From: Candidatus Aminicenantes bacterium UBA1061
GTDB taxonomy: Bacteria; Acidobacteriota; Aminicenantia; Aminicenantales; Saccharicenantaceae
NCBI GenBank assembly: GCA_002316315.1
Contig: DCDG01000018.1
Span: 1-64,000, forward strand
DNA length: 64,000 nucleotides
Reading direction: 5' to 3'
Shown here piece by piece: positions 35,137 through 42,939 of the stretch. Below the pieces are notes generated by a model. It worked only from the letters and a program-made list of their open reading frames with translations, was not told the DNA's origin and did not search any database. The translations under genes and the position numbers were made by a program. The number at the start of each line of letters is the position of its first letter. The stretch's first letter is position 1.

Positions 35137-35544
35137 ATGAAAGAAGAACCGAACAGACAACAAGAAAATAAATCCTTCATCCAAGACGCAACCGGAGACT
35201 GGCAGGGAGAGCGTTTACTTGAGCTCTCCCTTCCGGCTTTGGTCCAGGGAAATAAAGTCTCTGGCCAGAGCTTCAATGAAAAGACTGAGTTGATAACCAT
35301 CAACTCAAAAATAGTAACGTTTTTCCTTAAGGCCCCGGTCGGGATCGGCTGTCCTTTGAAAGTAGCCATAAATATTCCGGCTACCCCTTTGCTGATTTAT
35401 CCCTTAAAACTTGATCTTAAAGGTCAGGTGGCTCGAGTTGAACTCAGCAGAGAAAAAAAACGGGGTCAGCTCGTCACCGTTGAACTTGACCATAACTTCC
35501 AGCTTCAGCCACAGACTGACTCTGGGCGGATTGAATCAAACTGA
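35137..35544 (+). CDS. Degenerate PilZ-like protein 2
   Basis: 135 residues. It aligns with the proteins at 34584 and 36443: LELSLPALVQGNKVSGQSFN matches the first strands, ELITINSKIVTFFLKA replaces ENISSTGAYF, and QLVTVELDHNFQL is the terminal strand. Both c-di-GMP motifs are missing. The 178-bp space before it carries the repeat copy B, a CCCT/AGGG hairpin near 34987-35000 and a possible promoter, so it is probably transcribed on its own. It might act as a PilZ-fold partner rather than a nucleotide sensor. Confidence 0.65.
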   Translation: MKEEPNRQQENKSFIQDATGDWQGERLLELSLPALVQGNKVSGQSFNEKTELITINSKIVTFFLKAPVGIGCPLKVAINIPATPLLIYPLKLDLKGQVARVELSREKKRGQLVTVELDHNFQLQPQTDSGRIESN

Positions 35545-35641
35545 TTATAGCCATCTTTTGAAACCCTCAACGCCGCCCTTATTTATCACCAATTTTCTCT
35601 TCTCACCATTTAAATCATCATTCAAAAAATAAGCTTTTAAC

Positions 35642-35670
35642 TTGACACCCGACTTTTTATATTATATTAA
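35642..35670 (+). promoter_or_regulatory. Predicted promoter of the LuxR-type regulator gene
   Basis: An exact TTGACA (35642-35647) is followed by TATATT at 15 bp (35663-35668) or TATTAA at 17 bp (35665-35670). A leader of about 35 nt ends with AAGGGG before ATG. Confidence 0.55.
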
Positions 35671-35710
35671 TTTTATCGGAATGATTAATAATTTTTAGGG
35701 GTAAAGGGGT

Positions 35711-36421
35711 ATGCCAAAAAAGAAACAGGCAAAAAGTAATAGTCAGACAACAGGAGTTAAACCTGAAAAAATTGGCGTTTTGATTTATTGCCCGTCTGAC
35801 CTTATGTTGACCGGCATCCTGAAAGCCTTCGAACCGGACAAATCAATAGAAATTCTTGCTGTCGAAAAGGGAACTATTGAGAGTTTAATGGAAGCCATTA
35901 AACAGCTTCAGTCTCAGGTTATTCTTTTCGCCCATCTAGAGCCTCTCCCCCATTTAAAAGAAATCTGCAAGGCTATCAAAGAGTTAATCAAGCCACAGAT
36001 TAAGACCCAGTTGCTTCTCCTAGGTAATATTCCTTCTCAGGAAGAAATCATTAATTTGATTAATGCCGGTGCCCGCGGTTATTTTGATCTCAATGATCCA
36101 CCCGGCCAGCTGGGCGAAGCTGTCCGGGTAGTAAATCGTGGAGAAATCTGGCTGCCAAGAGATAAAATGTCAAGCATTATGGACAGGATTATATCTGTCG
36201 TAGGACGTGACATGAAAGAAAAAACACTTGACCAGCTAACCTCAACTGAATTTCAGGTTCTGCGGCTGATTGGCCAGGGCAAGAGCAACGAAGAAATAGC
36301 AAAAATCTTATTTATCAGCAAAAATACTGTCCGGTCTCACATCAAAAGTATCTATTCGAAGCTGGATACCCATAGCCGGTTGCAACTGGCCCTTTATGCC
36401 ATTAATTCGGCCTTGTTTTAG
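35711..36421 (+). CDS. LuxR/NarL-type regulator with pseudo-receiver domain
   Basis: 236 residues. The N-terminal 120 have receiver-like alternation (KIGVLIYCPSDLMLTGILKA, QTQ-type strand, then NAGARGYFDLNDPPGQLGEA, the typical alpha4-beta5 ending). However, the phospho-acceptor position reads QVILFAHLEP with no Asp, and the N-terminal acidic pair is missing, so it is probably not phosphorylated. The C-terminal GerE domain is intact: LTSTEFQVLRLIGQGKSNEE then IAKILFISKNTVRSHIKSIY. It binds DNA and may control the surrounding PilZ genes. No histidine kinase is nearby. The gene downstream follows by 21 bp. Confidence 0.83.
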   Translation: MPKKKQAKSNSQTTGVKPEKIGVLIYCPSDLMLTGILKAFEPDKSIEILAVEKGTIESLMEAIKQLQSQVILFAHLEPLPHLKEICKAIKELIKPQIKTQLLLLGNIPSQEEIINLINAGARGYFDLNDPPGQLGEAVRVVNRGEIWLPRDKMSSIMDRIISVVGRDMKEKTLDQLTSTEFQVLRLIGQGKSNEEIAKILFISKNTVRSHIKSIYSKLDTHSRLQLALYAINSALF

Positions 36422-36442
36422 CCTCAATAACGAGGGGGAATT

Positions 36443-36838
36443 ATGACTGAAAAAGCCAAAAGTAAAAAGAGCCCAAAAAAGGTCAGAGCTACTGAGAAGT
36501 CACCGGTTGAAGTTAATCGCCGGCGCGAATGGCGGTTCGAGCTTCCCCTGCCGGCTGAAATTGAAGGCCACATGCCTGAGGGGAAAAAATTCGCAGAAAA
36601 GACTATTCTGGAAAATATTTCCTCGACCGGTGCTTATTTTTCTCTCGACTCCAACCTGGTCGTCGGTTCAAAAGTCAACCTGACCATTGAACTGCCTCCC
36701 GAGTTCACCGAAGGCAGAACAATTAAGCTGTGCCTTGATGGTGAAACAGTCAGGCTGGAAAAAAAGCAGAAAGTAGGCAGAAAACAGGGTGTAGCAGTTA
36801 GATTTAAGAGAGACTTTCGCTTTCAGGTTGAAGACTGA
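36443..36838 (+). CDS. PilZ-domain protein with intact c-di-GMP motifs
   Basis: 131 residues. A Lys-rich N-terminal tail (about 27 residues) leads into VNRRREWRFELPLPAEIEG, which contains RxxxR, and then LENISSTGAYFSLDSNL, which has the N-x-S-x-x-G motif. Both elements are needed for c-di-GMP binding in PilZ domains, so this copy should sense the nucleotide while its two paralogues do not. A strong GAGGGGG lies before ATG. It is co-transcribed with the LuxR-type regulator. No diguanylate cyclase is in the window. Confidence 0.85.
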   Translation: MTEKAKSKKSPKKVRATEKSPVEVNRRREWRFELPLPAEIEGHMPEGKKFAEKTILENISSTGAYFSLDSNLVVGSKVNLTIELPPEFTEGRTIKLCLDGETVRLEKKQKVGRKQGVAVRFKRDFRFQVED

Positions 36839-36865
36839 GAGCCTGATCAATTTATCCGGTTAATA

Positions 36866-37507
36866 ATGCTTACTGTTGGACTGACAGGCGGGATTGCCAC
36901 TGGAAAATCAGTGGTAGCTAATATCCTTCAAGATAAGGGATGTTACGTCGAAAATGCTGACCTTCTAGCACAGATCTTAATGCTGCCCGGAGGAGAAGCC
37001 TATCTGGCTGTTATCAATCATTTTGGTCAGCAAATACTGAGCGATGATGGGTCGATAGACAGGCAGAAACTGGCCAGAATCATTTTCATGGAACCAGAAG
37101 AACGGGATGTCTTAAATAGTCTGACTCACCCTTTGATTTTGCGCAAAGTCGGGCAAAAGGTGGCCAGTCTGGAAAAGTCAGGAGACTACGAAATATATGT
37201 GACTGAAGCCGCCCTGATCCTTGAAGCGGGCTATCAAGTTTTTTACGACCGGGTCGTTCTGACCTTCTGTAAGCCCGAAACCCAGGTAGAAAGACTTATT
37301 CAGCGTGACGGTCTTTCCCCAGAAGAAGCCTGGCTTAAAATTAAAAGCCAGTGGCCGCTGGAAAAAAAAATCCCGCTGGCCGACTATTTAATAGACACTT
37401 CCGGTCAGCTGACTGAAACAGTTGAGCAGACCGAAGAGCTTTACCTCCGTCTTTATCACGATAGCCAATTAAAAAAGATGGGAAAGCTCATCAGAGAAGT
37501 GGATTAA
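36866..37507 (+). CDS. coaE: Dephospho-CoA kinase
   Basis: 213 residues, the normal size. The P-loop is GLTGGIATGKSVVANIL. Further CoaE features are ENADLLAQILMLPGGEAYLA and VYVTEAALILEAGY-type acceptor strands (YEIYVTEAALILEAGYQVFY), followed by RLIQRDGLSPEEAWLKI and DYLIDTSG near the C-terminus. It phosphorylates dephospho-CoA in the last step of CoA synthesis. The usual family residue Asp is retained in ENADLLA. It lies 27 bp after the PilZ gene, possibly on the same mRNA. Confidence 0.94.
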   Translation: MLTVGLTGGIATGKSVVANILQDKGCYVENADLLAQILMLPGGEAYLAVINHFGQQILSDDGSIDRQKLARIIFMEPEERDVLNSLTHPLILRKVGQKVASLEKSGDYEIYVTEAALILEAGYQVFYDRVVLTFCKPETQVERLIQRDGLSPEEAWLKIKSQWPLEKKIPLADYLIDTSGQLTETVEQTEELYLRLYHDSQLKKMGKLIREVD

Positions 37508-37536
37508 GCAGGGAGATTGGTCAGTTCTTTTAAGAG

Positions 37537-37824
37537 TTATTTTTCAGATTGTTTTTTTAATTGTTTTTTAAAATCCTGACCGGGACGAAATTTGACTCTC
37601 TTTCCCTCGGCAATCGCCATTTGTTTATTGCGCCTGATATCGCGGCCATAACCAGATTTTTTTGGCACCACCCGAAAGCTGCCGAAGCCTCTGATTTCCA
37701 CTTTTTCTCCTTTGAGCAAAGCTTCCTTAATCGAATCAAGAATAGTATCAACAAGATAAACGGCTTTCGTCCTGCTCAAATTTCCTTTTCGCTCAAGCCT
37801 GTCGGCAATATCACTCTTTATCAT
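37537..37824 (-). CDS. HU/IHF-family DNA-binding protein, variant beta arm
   Basis: 95 residues. The fold is evident from IKSDIADRLERKGNLSRTKA, EALLKGEKVEIRGFGSF and VKFRPGQDFKKQLKK. In the flexible arm, canonical HU has RNPxTG with the intercalating Pro; here the aligned stretch is YGRDIRRNKQM, giving Ile where Pro is expected and an Arg-rich tip. DNA bending or specificity may therefore differ. The start ATG follows GGAG by seven bases. It has its own consensus-type promoter containing a perfect inverted repeat. Function: nucleoid architecture. Confidence 0.9.
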   Translation of the reverse strand: MIKSDIADRLERKGNLSRTKAVYLVDTILDSIKEALLKGEKVEIRGFGSFRVVPKKSGYGRDIRRNKQMAIAEGKRVKFRPGQDFKKQLKKQSEK

Positions 37825-37867
37825 CAGGCAGCTCCAGAGTCTTTCGGGATACTGAATTAATAGAGTA

Positions 37868-37896
37868 AAGTTAGTTTATAATAACTAAAATGTCAA
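37868..37896 (-). promoter_or_regulatory. Predicted HU promoter with perfect inverted repeat in the spacer
   Basis: On the minus strand an exact TTGACA (37896-37891) precedes TAACTT (37873-37868, weak) by 17 bp. TTAGTT-TATAAT-AACTAA at 37871-37888 is a perfect 6-bp inverted repeat filling the spacer, a likely operator. Confidence 0.5.
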
Positions 37897-37919
37897 GTAA
37901 GTAGCAGGCTAATAATCAA

Positions 37920-37948
37920 TTGACTATACAAATCATAGTTCATATAAT
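37920..37948 (+). promoter_or_regulatory. Predicted nfeD-slipin-SPOR promoter, leaderless
   Basis: TTGACT (37920-37925) and an exact TATAAT (37943-37948) are 17 bp apart. The ATG at 37958 lies 9 bp after the -10, so the start site would be at most about 3 nt before it. No ribosome site is visible. Confidence 0.7.
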
Positions 37949-37957
37949 TATGATGCT

Positions 37958-39244
37958 ATGAAAAGATTTATTTATCCTGCTCTTTTTTTTCTGCTGATTG
38001 CTTCCTCCTCGGTTTATCTTGAAGCAAGAATCCTGACCGTCACCATTAGAGAGCCTATTCATCCTATTACAGCTGAGATTCTTATTAAATCAATCGAAAA
38101 AGCCAAGCTGGAAAATGCAGTACTACTTATTATCAAACTGGATACGCCTGGAGGGCTTGATTCCTCCATGCGTCAGATGATTGAAGCTATTATTGGTTCC
38201 CCTGTTCCAGTTGTGGCTTATGTTAGCCCTTCCGGGGCGAGGGCCGCCTCCGCTGGTCTATTTATTTCGGTCGCCTGCGACATTTTTGCTATGGCTCCAG
38301 GCACCTCCACCGGTTCTGCTCATCCGGTCAGTATTGGCACTTCCGGCCAGGGGCAGGATAAGACCATGGAAGAAAAAATTACTCACGATGCCGCGGCCTA
38401 TATTAGAACGCTGGCTGAAAAAAGGGGGCGCAATGTTCAGATGGCCGAAGACGCCGTCAGAAAAAGTCTAAGCTATACCGAACAGGAGGCCCTGAAAGGT
38501 AAACTGATCGATCTTGTTGCCAAAACCGAACAGGAACTGGTGGAAGCCTTAGATGGTAAAGAGATTAAGCGGTTTAATGGCGAAGTTCAGATACTTAAAC
38601 TAAAAAACCAGCCAATAGTAGAATTGCCCCTGACTTTCAGACAGAAACTTTTGATGACTATTGCTAATCCGAACCTGGCCTATATTTTATTGATGCTCGG
38701 CCTGCTCGGCCTGTATTTTGAATTTGCTAATCCTGGAGCAATTCTGCCCGGGGTAATCGGCGGCATCAGCCTCTTGCTAGCACTTCTATCCTTTCAGATT
38801 TTGCCTGTCAATTATGTTGGCCTGCTGCTGATCCTTCTGGGAACTGTCTTTTTTGTTCTGGAAATTAAAGTCACGAGTTATGGAGCTTTAGCCGTGGGTG
38901 GAGTCATTTCATTATTTCTTGGATCTATCATTTTAATTAAGTCGCCTATACCTGAACTTCGTCCCAGCCTTAAATTTATAATTCCTATTGTTCTTGGAAT
39001 TTCTTTGATTTTTGTTATGCTGGTTTATCTGGTAATTAAAGCCCACACCAGGAAGAGCCTCACTGGCAAAGAAGGTCTGGTCGGGGAAGTTGGTCAGGCT
39101 TTGAGTTCTTTCTCTCCGGCTGGAAAAATTTTTGTTCATGGCAGTATCTGGCGGGCTATCTCTGATGATACAATCGAAAAAGGAGATAAGGTCCAGGTGG
39201 TAGAAGTGCAGGACCATCTGACTTTAAAAGTAAAAAAGGTATAG
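37958..39244 (+). CDS. NfeD-family membrane serine protease (ClpP-class, SppA-like)
   Basis: 428 residues. A signal helix is followed by a ClpP/crotonase-type protease domain: LLIIKLDTPGGLDSSMRQMI, VAYVSPSGARAASAGLFI with the candidate nucleophile Ser near residue 98, and APGTSTGSAHPVSI. Four to five membrane helices span about 230-370, and a soluble OB-fold NfeD domain (GEVGQALSSFSPAGKIFVHG) closes the protein. It is the long NfeD1b type that works with slipin, whose gene follows. It probably cleaves membrane proteins on the extracytoplasmic side. The start is leaderless. Confidence 0.9.
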   Translation: MKRFIYPALFFLLIASSSVYLEARILTVTIREPIHPITAEILIKSIEKAKLENAVLLIIKLDTPGGLDSSMRQMIEAIIGSPVPVVAYVSPSGARAASAGLFISVACDIFAMAPGTSTGSAHPVSIGTSGQGQDKTMEEKITHDAAAYIRTLAEKRGRNVQMAEDAVRKSLSYTEQEALKGKLIDLVAKTEQELVEALDGKEIKRFNGEVQILKLKNQPIVELPLTFRQKLLMTIANPNLAYILLMLGLLGLYFEFANPGAILPGVIGGISLLLALLSFQILPVNYVGLLLILLGTVFFVLEIKVTSYGALAVGGVISLFLGSIILIKSPIPELRPSLKFIIPIVLGISLIFVMLVYLVIKAHTRKSLTGKEGLVGEVGQALSSFSPAGKIFVHGSIWRAISDDTIEKGDKVQVVEVQDHLTLKVKKV

Positions 39245-39247
39245 GGC

Positions 39248-39264
39248 GACAGGTTTCGCCTGTC
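39248..39264 (+). other. Intercistronic hairpin between nfeD and slipin genes
   Basis: GACAGG-TTTCG-CCTGTC gives a perfect 6-bp stem with 5-nt loop. It ends just before the AAAGGAGG ribosome site of slipin and lacks a T-run, so it may act in translation or mRNA stability instead of termination. Confidence 0.45.
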
Positions 39265-39278
39265 AAAAGGAGGTTATG

Positions 39279-40034
39279 ATGATTACTTTTCCAATAATTG
39301 TGGCAGCCATCGTTGTTCTTTATCTATTAAACTGCATTAAGATTCTAAAAGAATATGAGCGCGGTGTGATTTTCCGTTTGGGCCGGGTACTGCACAGACC
39401 CAAAGGCCCCGGTTTGATTTTTGTCTTCTCACCTATTGATCGTATGATCAGAATCAGTTTGCGGCTGATTGTTATAGACATACCAGCGCAGGATGTCATT
39501 ACCAAGGACAATGTTTCGGTCAAAGTGAATGCTGTCCTTTATTTCCGGGTAATGGATCCACTGAAAGCTGTTCTGGAGATTCAGGACTATCTATATGCTA
39601 CTTCACAACTTTCCCAGACAACTCTCCGTAGCGTCCTGGGCCAGGTTGAGCTGGATGAATTGCTATCAGAAAGAGAAAAATTGAACGCCCAGCTGCAAGA
39701 GATAATTGATATGCATACTGATCCATGGGGTATTAAGGTCGAGCTGGTGGAGATCAAGCATATTGATCTGCCTGAAAATATGATCAGAGCTATTGCCCGC
39801 CAGGCTGAAGCTGAACGTGAAAGAAGGGCTAAGGTTATACACGCTGAAGGTGAATATCAATCGGCAGAAAAACTGGCCCTGGCAGCCGATATTATTTCTC
39901 AAAACCCGCAGACGATTATGCTGCGCTTTCTGGGTACGCTGACAGAAATTGCCTCTGAGAAAAATTCAACCATTATCTTTCCACTGCCCTTGGAAATTCT
40001 CAGGGCCTTTGATAAAGGTCAGGAGAAAAAATAA
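39279..40034 (+). CDS. Slipin / stomatin-like SPFH protein
   Basis: 251 residues. One N-terminal membrane helix (FPIIVAAIVVLYLLNCI) is followed by the SPFH core: EYERGVIFRLGRVLHRPKGP, RLIVIDIPAQDVITKDNVSV, AVLYFRVMDPLKAVLEIQDY and LSQTTLRSVLGQVELDELL. A helical end with RQAEAERERRAKVIHAEGEY follows. It is the partner of NfeD, which cleaves its C-terminal region in studied archaea, and may organise membrane microdomains. ATG occurs twice in a row; the second is used because AAAGGAGG lies only two bases before the first. Confidence 0.92.
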   Translation: MITFPIIVAAIVVLYLLNCIKILKEYERGVIFRLGRVLHRPKGPGLIFVFSPIDRMIRISLRLIVIDIPAQDVITKDNVSVKVNAVLYFRVMDPLKAVLEIQDYLYATSQLSQTTLRSVLGQVELDELLSEREKLNAQLQEIIDMHTDPWGIKVELVEIKHIDLPENMIRAIARQAEAERERRAKVIHAEGEYQSAEKLALAADIISQNPQTIMLRFLGTLTEIASEKNSTIIFPLPLEILRAFDKGQEKK

Positions 40035-40039
40035 CGCCA

Positions 40040-40684
40040 ATGAAAGACTATCGGGAAGTCCAGGTCTCGACGACTATTCTGGTTTTCATTATCCTGGGTA
40101 TACTTATTCTGGGCACAGTTATCTTCTTCATGGGTGTTCAGGTTGGCAAAAAGCAGTCTGATCTTCTGGCTCAGAGCTTAGTTTATCCTAAAACTGAAGA
40201 AAAAGTCAGTCAGGATACACCGGTCATTCCGGCTGAGCAGACTACTGCCACTGCTCCTGAAAAAACACAGGCTTTAAGCCAGCCCGAAGTCGTCTCCCAA
40301 CCGGTCTCGTCTGCCACTCAGGCTGGTACCACTCCTCAACATGTAGCCAGCGAAACCAGGTCTGTCACCTCAACTGAAAAACCAGTCTCGCCTGCTACCT
40401 CCAGCCAGGAGAAGGCTACGAGTCCATCTACAGTCAAAGGCAGTGGAGACTATTTTGTTCAGGTTGGAGCCTTTAATGACCTATCGAGCGCCAGATTAGC
40501 TGCAGAGAGATTCAAAAAGCAGGGTTACGGGATAGTCATCAAAGATCCCTATCCTTCGGATCGAAAGCCGGTTTACCGCGTCTGGCTCGGTGGCTATCCA
40601 ACCAGAGAAGAGGCCAGAAGAGTGATGGATGAATTAGCTAACAAAAGCGTCAAGAACCCAGGCTATTTTATTGTCCATCAATAA
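40040..40684 (+). CDS. SPOR-domain membrane protein
   Basis: 214 residues. A single membrane helix near residues 12-35 (STTILVFIILGILILGTVIF) and a Pro/Ser/Thr-rich linker of about 95 residues lead to a SPOR domain: GDYFVQVGAFNDLSSARLAA, KKQGYGIVIKDP, YRVWLGGYPTREEARRVMDE. SPOR domains bind denuded septal peptidoglycan, so the protein is probably periplasmic and linked to division or the cell wall. It lies 5 bp after the slipin gene, third in the operon. The linker is low-complexity. Confidence 0.88.
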   Translation: MKDYREVQVSTTILVFIILGILILGTVIFFMGVQVGKKQSDLLAQSLVYPKTEEKVSQDTPVIPAEQTTATAPEKTQALSQPEVVSQPVSSATQAGTTPQHVASETRSVTSTEKPVSPATSSQEKATSPSTVKGSGDYFVQVGAFNDLSSARLAAERFKKQGYGIVIKDPYPSDRKPVYRVWLGGYPTREEARRVMDELANKSVKNPGYFIVHQ

Positions 40685-40693
40685 GGTAGAAGC

Positions 40694-40708
40694 AGCCAGA
40701 AACTGGCT
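40694..40708 (+). terminator. Possible hairpin terminating the nfeD operon
   Basis: AGCCAG-AAA-CTGGCT is a perfect 6-bp stem 10 bp after the SPOR stop. It is followed by an AT-rich stretch but not by a T-run, so termination is uncertain. Confidence 0.4.
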
Positions 40709-40747
40709 ATAAATATCGGCCAGGCCTGGTAGAAAAGGCTGTCAGCC

Positions 40748-40776
40748 TTGACAAGCCGAGTTGCTTCCCCTATCTT
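40748..40776 (+). promoter_or_regulatory. Predicted prfB promoter
   Basis: An exact TTGACA (40748-40753) and TATCTT (40771-40776) are 17 bp apart. The leader is about 17 nt, including AGGAG eight bases before the GTG start. Confidence 0.6.
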
Positions 40777-40799
40777 GATGGTGGACAGGAGAAACAAAA

Positions 40800-41949
40800 G
40801 TGACTGAAGTTAATCTTATTGAACTACTATCAGAAAAAAAAGAAAAGGCCCTGAATCTTTTCGATCAACTGGACGAAATACGAGGTTTTCTTTGACCTGG
40901 ATAATAAAAAGCTTGAATTAGAGCGTATAAATACAGAATTATCTCAGCCAGAGACCTGGTCTGACCAGAAAAATTTTCAAACCCATCAGCAACGAAAAAA
41001 ATTGCTCGAAAAAGAGGTTAATCTCTATAAAAGGCTTCACGATAAACAGGAAGAAATAGAAGTTCTGCTGGAACTGGCAGAAGAAGGTAATGAGGTCCTG
41101 GACGAGTTGAATGAAAAACTAGATCTTTTTGAACAGGAACTGCAATCAGCCCAGCTAAGAACCCTCTTTTTTGACCCGGATGATGCCCGAAATGCTATTC
41201 TCACCATCCACCCTGGAGCCGGCGGAACCGAATCCCAGGATTGGGCTCAGATACTTTTCCGCATGTATCTTCGTTATGCCGAACGCAAGGGTTTTAAGAC
41301 GGAAGTGGTTGATTTCCAGCCAGGAGAAGAAGCTGGATTGAAAAGCGCTACCATCCGCATGGAAGGCGATTATGCCTACGGTTTATTAAGCCAGGAGTCA
41401 GGAGTTCATCGTCTGGTCAGAATATCTCCTTTTGATGCTAACAAAAGGCGCCATACTTCTTTTGCCGCTGTCTTTGTCTATCCAGAAATCGAGGATGATG
41501 TTGAAGTCGATATTAACCCTGATGATTTAAAAATAGACACTTATCGGTCTTCCGGCAAGGGAGGTCAGCACGTTAACCGGACTGATTCAGCCGTCAGAAT
41601 CACCCATCTGCCGACGGGGATTGTCGTCCAATGCCAGAATGAAAGGTCGCAGCACCAGAATAAAGCGACAGCCATGAGGCTTCTTAAAGCCCGGCTGTAT
41701 GAAATTGAAAAGCATAAAAAACAGGAAAAAATTGAAAGATTAGAAGATAACAAATCCGATATTGCCTGGGGAAATCAGATCCGTTCTTATGTTCTTCATC
41801 CTTATAAGATGATCAAGGATTTAAGAACCAGGTTGGAAACCGGCGATGTTGAGCGTATTCTTGATGGCGATCTCGACGATTTTATCAAGGCCAGTCTGAG
41901 TTTAAGGAAAAAAGAAGGATTAGCAGCCGCGACCGCTAAGAATAAGTAG
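40800..41949 (+). CDS. prfB: Peptide chain release factor 2, programmed +1 frameshift
   Basis: The full gene is split between two frames. The first 31 codons run from GTG at 40800 to CTT at 40890-40892, then the in-frame TGA stop at 40893. Skipping one base continues with GAC CTG GAT, giving 382 residues in all. The reading RGFL-DLDNKKLELERIN matches the RF2 N-terminal domain. Codon-recognition motif SPF is in VRISPFDANKRR near residue 208, and the catalytic GGQ is in SSGKGGQHVN near residue 253. RF2 releases chains at UGA and UAA. Ribosome site AGGAG precedes GTG. The frameshift is the known autoregulation of prfB. Confidence 0.94.
40881..40896 (+). promoter_or_regulatory. prfB +1 frameshift site
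   Basis: The sequence CGAGGTTTTCTTTGAC holds an internal Shine-Dalgarno (GAGG), the slippery CTT codon and TGA followed by C, as in the E. coli element. Frame continuity on both sides was checked: 40800 to 40892 in one frame and 40894 to 41949 in the next. Confidence 0.93.
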
Positions 41950-41993
41950 CGAGACTGAACAGCCAGAGCTGAAGACCTAATTTAGTCTATTTT

Positions 41994-42824
41994 TTAATTC
42001 TTTTTGTTTTTTGGTCTTTTAGCTGAGGGACTGTCTTTAACTTTATGTTCTTTTATTTTCTCCCAGGCCCAATCAAGCTCTTCGGCTGAACAGTTGCCCA
42101 GGTTCTTTCCCTTCTTTTTAATTTCCCTTTCCATTTGCCTGAATCTTTTCTCAAATTTTTTATTGGCATCACGAAGAACTATCTCTGGATTATGACCAAG
42201 AAGGCGGGCTACCTGGCTGAGAGAAAACAATAAGTCTCCAAGCTCTTCAGCTATTTCTTCTTTTCCCCCGGACTGAAGAGCCAGTTGAAATTCATCCAGT
42301 TCTTCTTCCACTTTCTTTAAAGCCTGGTGAGCATCCGGCCAGTCGAAGCCATGGGTAGCTGCTCTCTGTCCCAGAAGAAAGGCGTAAAGCAAAGAAGGAG
42401 TACTGGCTGGCAACCCTTCTAGAACTGAATGGCGGTTTTTCTCTTTCATTTTATGGCTCTGCCAGTCAGCTACAATGTCTGCCTGGCTGGCCTTTTTTAA
42501 CCTGCCAAAGACGTGCGGGTGGCGATCAAGCATTTTCCGGTTGATGCCCTCTATAACCTCGGCCATAGAAAAATGGCCCGCCTCTTCATAGAATAAGGAT
42601 AGAAAAACTATTTCCATCAGAACGTCGCCTAGTTCTTCCCTGGCCGCTTCAGCTGTCTTCGACCGCAGAGCGTCCACCGCTTCGTAGGTTTCTTCAAGAA
42701 AATAATTGATGATATCCTCTTTGCTTCTGGATCTATCCCAGGGACAGCCCTCTGGTGATCGCAGACAGGTCATAATCTCAAGTAATTGCTCAAACTGCCT
42801 GGCGGCTTCCCTGCTCTTCTTCAT
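41994..42824 (-). CDS. mazG: Nucleoside triphosphate pyrophosphohydrolase MazG
   Basis: 276 residues with two MazG repeats. The first shows LRSPEGCPWDRSRSKEDIIN, FLEETYEAVDAL and ARNELGDVL-type metal ligands (REELGDVLMEIVFLSLF). The second shows KVEEELDEFQLAL and EELGDLLFSLSQVARLLG. It hydrolyses (d)NTPs to monophosphates and PPi, cleaning abnormal nucleotides. The second of two near ATGs (42824) is preferred because GGGAGG stands seven bases before it. The C-terminus is Lys-rich. It converges with prfB and diverges from the DUF1844 gene. Confidence 0.93.
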   Translation of the reverse strand: MKKSREAARQFEQLLEIMTCLRSPEGCPWDRSRSKEDIINYFLEETYEAVDALRSKTAEAAREELGDVLMEIVFLSLFYEEAGHFSMAEVIEGINRKMLDRHPHVFGRLKKASQADIVADWQSHKMKEKNRHSVLEGLPASTPSLLYAFLLGQRAATHGFDWPDAHQALKKVEEELDEFQLALQSGGKEEIAEELGDLLFSLSQVARLLGHNPEIVLRDANKKFEKRFRQMEREIKKKGKNLGNCSAEELDWAWEKIKEHKVKDSPSAKRPKNKKN

Positions 42825-42939
42825 CTTCATACCTCCCTTGAATTTTTAGCCAATTATAGCTATTATTTAGGCTCGTAAGCTACTCTAAATAAGAAAGTTT
42901 TTCAACCCATTAAGTTATAAATTATCAAGGGGAAAAATA

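Noticed and set aside
34914..35369. 151-codon minus-strand frame across the second PilZ-like gene
   Set aside because: Only the complement of the PilZ region and the repeat copy B, without ribosome site or family similarity.
40709..40730. CCAGGCCTGG palindrome as a terminator
   Set aside because: The palindrome has no loop and no T-run follows it.
41971..41996. AGAC/GTCT hairpin with T-run between prfB and mazG
   Set aside because: Four-bp stem with an unpaired inner pair; too weak to list as a terminator.
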